A stretch of DNA of 64,000 nucleotides from Hyphodiscus hymeniophilus (taxonomy: Eukaryota > Ascomycota > Leotiomycetes > Helotiales > Hyphodiscaceae). The notes beneath the pieces were generated by a model. That model did no database searches. It saw nothing but the letters and a program-made list of their open reading frames with translations, and was not told the origin of the DNA. Shown here in pieces: positions 57,840-64,000 of the stretch. The position numbers and the translations under genes were made by a program. Position 1 is the stretch's first letter. Every line of letters begins with the position of its first letter. The stretch lies in contig VNKQ01000016.1 in NCBI GenBank assembly GCA_016508695.1, positions 62,001 through 126,000 of the forward strand, given 5' to 3'.

Positions 57840-58262
57840 TATTCTTCTTAGAATAAAAATTTTAAGGAATAAAGTAATATATAGGAAATCGTCTACTTCT
57901 TGGCGATTCTTTGGAGTTAGCTATATTATTATCCGGTTTCTATGCTTTAATAATAGGCGTAGACCTTTGGGGGTTACAGAGAAGCCAATTACATCTAATA
58001 AGCTATAAAAGAATATTGCTTTTAATAGGGATAGGCTAAGGGGTGCAAATATTACTCGAGGAAAATACTTTTTATAAAGGAAGGTAAGTATGTTCTCAAA
58101 AGTAGTAGCGGCTCTTAGATAATCGTTTATAAATAGTATAAATACTATATTACTATAGTCTTTGATAAGGGTAAGGAAAGCTAGTACTATATCCGACCGA
58201 GGTATTAGTCTAAATGCGAGATCTATAAACTAGCTATAAGTATATAGAGCTCCCTTTAATCC
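57840..58262 (-). pseudogene. Reverse transcriptase remnant
   Basis: Minus-strand translation gives YTYS-stop-FIDLAF, then FINDYL (58133-58116), the spot of the xxDD catalytic box with one Asp changed to Asn. Next come YFPRVIFAPLSLS, VIGFSVTPKGLR and FLYITLFLKIF, the RT-to-connection pattern of Ty3/gypsy polyproteins. One TAG at 57923-57921 replaces the Trp normally found before PTP. No frameshift within the segment. Confidence 0.85.
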
Positions 58263-59399
58263 TTAACCCATTTTATAGTATAGCTATTAACTATTTAGAG
58301 CGAGTATTATTACCTTGTATTTATCTCTAAGTTTTATTAGTACTACCCAATATCTATTCGTCGCATTATAAGAGAAGAATACCTTAAATGTATCTTTAAT
58401 AAGGACTTCTAAGACTTCTTCGATATTATATATTAAGTAAACGGGTTTAATAGTAAATAAGTTAACAAGTATATAATCGTAAACTACTCTTAACTAGTCG
58501 GAACCCTTTTTCTTTAAAGGAAATTTAGTAATTACTCCCTAATAGCTTAATCCTTACATTAGTATTCCTACCTCCGCTATCTAGGGGAAGATCTCTATAG
58601 CGAATTCCTTCTCCTTCACGGTATAGCGTTTGGGTTTACACACGATAGGAATAGCTCTAAGGATAAGGTTAATAAAATAATAAATAAGATTGGTTACTCT
58701 AATATCTTGTATACTAGACGTGAAGTAGTCTCTCCAGGTATATAAAAGTCTTTTAGCTTATATTACGCGGGTAGGGTTATTTGTATAATTACTTAATATT
58801 ATGCCTATACTCTTAAACTAGGTATTAATAGTAATAGTAGATATATCCGATAGGGGGCGTTATATAGGGCGACGAGTAACTAGATATATTAATACTTAGT
58901 TCTAAGTAATTGGTTTTAATAGTAAGTATTGTGAGACGAACTTGTCCTATATATTTTCAGGATATTAGCTTTGCGAATAGCTATTACTTGCTATAATTTC
59001 TAGCTAGTAATTCTAGTCGACGAGAAGGGAGATATTAATATCGGGTCCCTTAGGCTATTTGGTATACTAGTAGGGGGCCTATACTCTTACTAGCGCGAGT
59101 CTTTTCCTTGTTTAGAGTACTCTTATTTATACTTAACTCTATCTATGATTTTTACCTTATTAAGTAATTTTAATATCTCTTCTTAATCTTCCTTATCGTT
59201 ATTGTTATCCTTCGCAAATACTTCTAGTCTTAGAGAATCTATACTAATATCAAATCCTTGCTTAGGGACTACCTCGATAACTAGTGCTAGTACTAGTAAT
59301 ACTAGTACTCGCACTATTACTCCCGTTTTTCTATAAATAGTAAGAGAACTATTATAGTAATTCTTAATAGCTTAAACTCGAGTTATCTAATTGCGTAAT

Positions 59400-59680
59400 A
59401 AGAGAAGTTTATATAAGTTATCGAGTCTTATAACGAATACTCGTAGGATTATTCGGATTCCTTTTACTACTACCTCTATTAAGATATACTAGTTAATATA
59501 AACCTTTCTTTTATCTATTACCTTTACGTGCTAGTTATCTTTTAGATTATATATCTTAAGCTAGAGTCTTGCTATTGTCTTTGGACTAATTAGCTCCGCT
59601 ATTACTCCTCTATTTATTATACTATAGTATAATAGTATACTATTAACGTAAACTATTATATAAAAGTATTTCGTAGACTA
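59400..59680 (-). pseudogene. Retropepsin-like protease remnant
   Basis: Minus-strand translation gives a strand followed by NRGVIAELISPKTIARL, which fits the D-x-GAxxxLI loop of retroviral-type aspartic proteases with the active-site region altered. A KVYINQYILIE-like strand pair follows after stop codons. It lies upstream of the RT as expected, but in another phase. Confidence 0.6.
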
Positions 59681-61089
59681 TACCTCGTGTTTACCAAGAC
59701 CTTCGTTTATAACTAGTAGTAGTTGGGATCTCGTAACTACTATTATATTAACTTAACGACGTTAAGGTTTTTGACTAGGGACAAATAATTATAATATACG
59801 TGCTAACTATACTCTATATTAAGGGGAACGATCAAGTAGTTACCCAATAGAGAGGGTAATATTAGTACTTACAAGGAAATTAGCGATATTAAATCTGCCT
59901 ATTCTTGCCTTATTAATAAGCTTAATAGGGATAGAATCCTTTGGCATTTGTATAGATCGTTAGGTAGTCTTAGTTTAACCTATTGACGAGGATAGTTATA
60001 ATAGTTTATTATAGTTAATATAAGGAATAGCTTCTCTATTCCCTCGAGGTCTTATTATAGTTTCTTTAGGTATTTCTATTAACCGATTGGGGACTTCGGG
60101 AATTGTCTAGGTAAAGGTCTAGCTGTCCTATACTTCAACTTCGCGTCCTTTGCCTTTATTCTAAGTATACTATAGTGCCTTAGTTACAGTAGTAGCCTCA
60201 CCCACTAGTTCCTATCGATTTCGCAACCATCCCTCGTATCCTAGTCCTCTTATATTACGATGTATTCGGGTTTTAGAGTTAGACTTTATAGCGGGAAGGG
60301 TAGGGATAACTAGTATTGCCGGTATAATTTTCTGGGTTCTACTAAGAATAGCTAGGGACTACGTTCCTAGGCTAAATAACTATTTGGCCTATTTCCTATT
60401 ATTATCTATGTTATTAGTAGGTGCTTACTACATGTCTATATTAGTAGCGTTCTATAACAAGGGTTAGCGAGTAGGGTACTAATATTAGTAAGATGTCCAA
60501 TTCTAAGGCTATATTAGAGGTAGTTTATTTGGGAATAATACAGCGAAGTAGACAAGGGCTATATTTCCCTAGTGGTATATATTTCCCATATGCTATATAC
60601 GCATTGCCTTAATACGGGCTCGATTATCGCGATATTGGGAATCTATTACTTTTAGTTTAAGGTATATAGTTAACGTATAACCCTACTTTATACAATTATA
60701 ATAAGTAATACCTCTAATATATTGGTTGTTTAGTAGTCTATATAGGTTCGGAGGCTAAGCTATAACTTAAGCGTAGGCCGGTAATAGTAGTAATAAGGGA
60801 GGTTTCGCAGCTAACGTCTCTTAAAAGACCTTTAAGGCTTTGAGTATCTCTAGGTTAATCTATATTTGACTAAGTGCTTAGTATATATCCTCCTTATTAT
60901 CGTCTTTACTATTATTATTAAATGGACTCGCCTTGCTTATTAAACAAGTAGCTACTACTAGTATATTCCGTACGTTAGCGAATTTGCATTCTATAGTAAG
61001 TTATCTATTTTTATCAATTCGTGCTAGTATACGGAAATGTGTCTAGACTCGATATTAAAGGTCTATATTAATTAAGCCACCTAGGGTAT

Positions 61090-61490
61090 AACGAGCCACT
61101 TTATTTTACAAGTTAGTATTATAGCGTTTGCTTAGCTTCTCTACTCGCTTCAAGTATTAAGGTTCTAATTCCTTCTCTTCTTAGCGAATATTATAAACCT
61201 CCTATTATACTAAGAACTTTTAATTAAAATTATTTGCACTATAGTTGTACTTCGCCTAGAAAGCTTCTTTAAGCTTTGGCTAGCTACTTCTCACATCCTT
61301 AGTGACCGTACTATACTATACCTTAGCCTTGCCTAATAACCCTACTCGAAATTAAACTCTTATCGCTAATTCCTTTATGGCTATTTTTACTTAATTTATT
61401 ATATTAAACTCTAGGGTCTCGATATACTTATTTATATTCTTGTAAGCCAAACTACTAAAGGTAAGTTAGGAGAGCGTTATAATAGTAGCT
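61090..61490 (-). pseudogene. Gag (capsid) remnant
   Basis: Minus-strand translation contains YIETLEFNIIN, VKIAIKELAIRV, FRVGLLGKAKV-stop-YSTV, then PKLKEAF and YLKRVEKLSKRYN. The order fits the retrotransposon gag helix bundle (A-x2-WY ... SW-x2-L ... F-x3-Y). Several stops lie at Trp/Gln-like positions. Confidence 0.65.
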
Positions 61491-62166
61491 AGAGAGTTAA
61501 GTATTTGGGGTACGGGTATTAGTAATATCTAGGGTAACGTTATAGCGAGAGGAGGTAAAATAAGTATCGATTTAGAGGTAGTAGGGGATATAAGGGTGTC
61601 TTCGAGAGGATTCGATAATATAAGAGATTGAGGTATATTAGTTAAAGTTTAAAAGGGATCTAGTCTCTAATAAGAAGGGTTAAGTAAAAGGGGAATGTTT
61701 CGTCTTATTCTAGGTCGCTCTTAACTTAGTAAAAACTCTTTAGAAATCAAATCGCATAAGGATTCATTAGCTAGTAACTCTTAACCGGCTAGTAACTCTT
61801 AGTTTAGTATTAGTATTTATATCTAGTAGGGTAATAATGGGATATGTTAACTAATCGTGCTCTTATGGGGTAGTAAACGTAAAAAGAAAAATGTTAATAT
61901 AAAAGATACTCTTCCTTAGACGCCCAGGCGGTCGGTAGGTTAAGCTAAGAGGTATTCGAGAGTATAGAATCCCTCTAAGGGTCGAATTGACTCGATATTC
62001 TAGAGTTCGAGAAAAGAAGGTAAAAAAACATAGAAAATTAGACCTGGGTACTACTATAGGAAGACACAAACACAAACCACCACGGTCGCTATAACCGAGG
62101 GGTTAAATCGTATAATAAACTTTAGATAAAAATTTCGGAAAAGAAGAGCTTGCGATAATCTTAGGG

Positions 62167-62183
62167 CCTTCGCGGGAGAGCTA
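62167..62183 (-). other. Primer-binding site remnant
   Basis: Directly inside the 5' LTR the minus strand reads TAGCTCTCCCGCGAAGG. A primer-binding site normally begins TGG (complement of tRNA CCA). TAG is a one-step RIP change of that, and its zero-base distance from the LTR is typical. The primer tRNA is not identified. Confidence 0.55.
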
Positions 62184-62317
62184 TAAAACGGGTCTACTCG
62201 TATTGAGTAGCAAGTTGATTTTTCTTCTAAGGTTTCCTTGAAGGAAGGATCTTATCTATCTAGGAGTTAACCGCTATGGGAATCGCTCAACACGTGATTC
62301 CAAATCCAGCCTCTGCA
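62184..62317 (-). repeat. 5' LTR (134 bp)
   Basis: Direct repeat of 50598-50731. The outer end reads CCTCTGCA, keeping the terminal CA; the inner end reads TAAAACGGG where the other copy has TGAAACGGG. It keeps more C/G than the left copy at its outer half, so the two LTRs were mutated at different sites. Confidence 0.85.
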
Positions 62318-62321
62318 GTAC
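62318..62321. repeat. Target-site duplication, right (GTAC)
   Basis: GTAC follows the terminal CA of the right LTR and matches the four bases before the left LTR. Confidence 0.7.
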
Positions 62322-62488
62322 TCCCCGCTCAAGTCTCTCAAGCTCGTCATAGGCTCACGGCCCAAATCATCCTCCACCATATTAAAGAATCCTTGATTCG
62401 TACTCAAGGTAAAGAATAGCTGATTATCGCTGTCCATAGAGAGCACGTCAGGAATCAACATCGGGTAACGGGCATGTTGTGCTTCCAC
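62322..62488 (-). pseudogene. ORF fragment abutting the insertion
   Basis: An open minus-strand frame reads ARYPMLIPDVLSMDSDNQL, FFTLSTNQGFFNMVEDD and REPMTSLRDLSGEY, then enters the LTR. The pattern (D-x-SMDSDNQLFFT) loosely recalls the beta-propeller MRJP/yellow-like family, but that is a guess. Upstream the frame is closed near 62,510. It may be an exon of a gene cut by the retrotransposon; composition is normal, not RIP-like. Confidence 0.4.
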
Positions 62489-62833
62489 GGGTAATACAAA
62501 TCAGCCACAACGTCCCGTCGAATATGTACCTGCCAAGAGGGGAAAGGTGGCCAACGTCTCGGCTCGTAAAAACTCCACACAAGTTGCACAAGATAAACAA
62601 CTGATAGGCAATCATTCTCATATGCAGCGACATTCTAACCATATCAGGGCATTTAGAATGCAACTCACTGCAACCACAGGAACCAATCCCTCGATGCGTT
62701 CCCCGCGCGGATGCAAATGCAAATTCTTGCAGGAGCTGTCCCTATTTGGCAGGCACAAAGCTACAAGGTAGCTCTGCCCTCACAGTGAGCTGCAGTGTTG
62801 ATCAGTAAAGCTCCTAAAGTGTGCAGGTACGAG
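62489..62833. other. Upstream region of the sedolisin gene
   Basis: About 350 bp of normal composition between the ORF fragment and the TATA-like box. No gene recognised. Confidence 0.35.
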
Positions 62834-62840
62834 TATAAAT
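62834..62840 (+). promoter_or_regulatory. TATA-like box of the sedolisin gene
   Basis: TATAAAT lies 95 bases before the ATG at 62929 and is followed by CT-rich sequence (CATACCCCTCCATTTCTTG), a common fungal start-site context. Confidence 0.5.
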
Positions 62841-62928
62841 TGACTCTCATACCCCTCCATTTCTTGTTCTGCCTCTACTACCTCCCTCCGTATCGATCAA
62901 GTGTCGTAGGCGTCAATTGACCATCATC

Positions 62929-64000
62929 ATGCTCTACCTTTCGAGTCTGCTTTCTGTGGCAATTGCTGCTCAAGCTGCAGTAGCAACTCCGATCAAGGCG
63001 CGCACTGCGTACGAGATCAAGGAGATCCATGAGGTGCCTCGAAAATGGAGCTCCCAAGGCCGAGCACCCTCGGATCATATGCTGCACATGCAAATTGGTC
63101 TGAAGCAGGGAAAATTCGACGAATTGGAGCGTCATTTGTACGAAGGTGATTTCGGCCCATGCTGCCCTTCAATTGATCGAAATTGACCTTGAAAATAGTC
63201 TCCGATCCTGATCATCCAAGATATGGCCAATATCTCGCAGTTGAGGATATTCATGATCTCGTGGCGCCCTCAGAAGAATCTCTCGATCTTGTTCACGAGT
63301 GGCTCCTGACAAATGGCGTGGATAAGTTTAACTACTCTCCTGCAAAGGATTGGATCAACATTTATATCGACGTCGAATCTGCTGAGCGCCTGTTGGACAC
63401 TGAATACTCGGTCTACGAACATGAGGATGGATCGCAACTTGTAAGGACCTCGGAATGGTCTCTCCCAAAACACCTACACGATTTGATCGACACTATCCAG
63501 CCCACCAACTCCTTTATGCGCACGAAGCCAAAAAGCGCTGACTGTGAGTATACAATAGTTTCCTGCTGTAAAAAGCTACTGACTGCCCCTCAGGGATCCA
63601 ATTTGGCGACAAATGGACACCTCCCGGATACAAGCCACCCTCTAACGAGACGATTGCGAAGGTCTGTAACATCGCATCCGTCACTCTTGAATGCTTCAAT
63701 ACGTTGTACGGCACTCTGGGGTACAAGCAGAAGGTCCCAGAATTCAACTCCATTGCTTTCAACAACTACCTCAATAATACACCAATCCGCCCTGACATAT
63801 TCGAATTCTTGAAGCTGTATAACCCTGCTGCAGCACCTGAAGCATTTACATTCAAGTCCGTGGAAATTGCAGGAGGACCCGCAGCTCAATTTACTCCTTT
63901 GACACCATTCGAGGCGGCTAACGGCGCTTCAGAGGAAGCTGTGCTCGATGCAGAGACGATCCTGGGCATGACCTTCCCTATTCCCGTGACCTCCTACTCC
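62929..64000 (+). CDS. Sedolisin-family tripeptidyl-peptidase (partial)
   Basis: Three exons inside the window, 62929-63145, 63199-63543 and 63594 to the edge; 323 codons are seen and the gene continues. Introns use GTGATT..AATAG and GTGAGT..CTCAG. The N-terminus is a signal peptide (LYLSSLLSVAIAAQAAVA). The pro-domain follows with VPRKWSSQGRAPSDHMLHMQ, VSDPDHPRYGQYL and VAPSEESLDLVHEWL. The peptidase domain starts near YLNNTPIRPDIFEFL, and EEAVLDAETILGMTFP holds the Glu and Asp of the S53 catalytic site; the Ser lies beyond the window. These are secreted acid proteases that release tripeptides, commonly used in nutrition or during infection. The gene starts only 0.6 kb from the RIP-degraded element but looks intact. 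Confidence 0.9.

Larger units (their letters stand above)
50598..62317 (-). mobile_element. RIP-degraded Ty3/gypsy-type LTR retrotransposon carrying an SF1 helicase
   Basis: An 11,720-bp element on the minus strand. Right LTR (5') 62317-62184, primer-binding site 62183-62167, gag ~61490-61090, protease ~59680-59400, reverse transcriptase ~58262-57840, integrase ~56830-56390, helicase frame 55068-51253, purine-rich tract ~50741-50732, left LTR (3') 50731-50598. The order protease-RT-integrase is that of Ty3/gypsy elements. The whole block is AT-rich, full of TA steps, and between 53,035 and 61,862 no frame on either strand stays open for 60 codons. Stop codons fall where the family has Trp or Gln, and the LTRs differ only by transitions; both are marks of RIP. 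RT and integrase are in one phase 478 codons apart. The protease is in another phase, so a frameshift or indel lies between. Confidence 0.88.

Noticed and set aside
1..64000. tRNA, rRNA and CRISPR arrays
   Set aside because: I looked for B-box-like GGTTCGANNCC with a paired acceptor and for regularly spaced direct repeats; none was convincing.

Overview
The window comes from a filamentous ascomycete (Pezizomycotina, probably Leotiomycetes). The clues are short GT..AG introns with CTAAC/CTGAC-type branch points, fungus-specific families (HbrB, Gon7, Vps39/AvaB, a PtaB-like LDB protein, NmrA-like, sedolisin), and an AT-rich block with C-to-T/G-to-A decay typical of repeat-induced point mutation (RIP). 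All exon joins were worked out by hand from frame, splice signals and family alignment from memory.

Positions 1-50,593 are ordinary gene-dense euchromatin. In order: a glyoxalase-like protein (-), mitochondrial acetylornithine aminotransferase ARG8 (-), a small hypothetical protein (-), a 692-aa hypothetical protein (+), an SDR (-), an RNase H-like gene with one in-frame stop (-), a DUF4050/Gag1-like protein (-), the HOPS subunit VPS39 (+), the KEOPS subunit GON7 (-) divergent from the TORC2 subunit HbrB (+), a polyglutamine LDB1/PtaB-type co-regulator (-), an NmrA-like protein (+), a NACHT-ankyrin protein lacking its P-loop end (-), a hypothetical protein (-), an aldo-keto reductase (-), a tandem pair of short Cys-rich paralogues (+,+), nicotinamide riboside kinase (+), an acidic hypothetical protein (-), a membrane-anchored SDR (+), a 566-aa hypothetical protein (+), a proline iminopeptidase-like hydrolase (+) and a 250-aa coiled-coil hypothetical protein (+).

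Positions 50,594-62,321 are the standout. This is an 11.72-kb RIP-degraded LTR retrotransposon on the minus strand, complete from end to end: GTAC target duplication, 134-bp LTRs differing only by transitions, a TAG-start (ex-TGG) primer-binding site, and remnants of gag, protease, reverse transcriptase and integrase. Between integrase and the 3' LTR lies an additional frame of about 1,270 codons. It is broken only by stop codons and carries superfamily 1 (UPF1-like) helicase motifs. A Ty3-like retroelement carrying a large SF1 helicase in the position where env sits in retrovirus-like elements is, to my knowledge, not a standard architecture, and it is the best candidate for something undescribed here.

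Positions 62,322-64,000 return to normal composition: an ORF fragment next to the insertion, then a secreted sedolisin (tripeptidyl-peptidase) gene that runs off the window.
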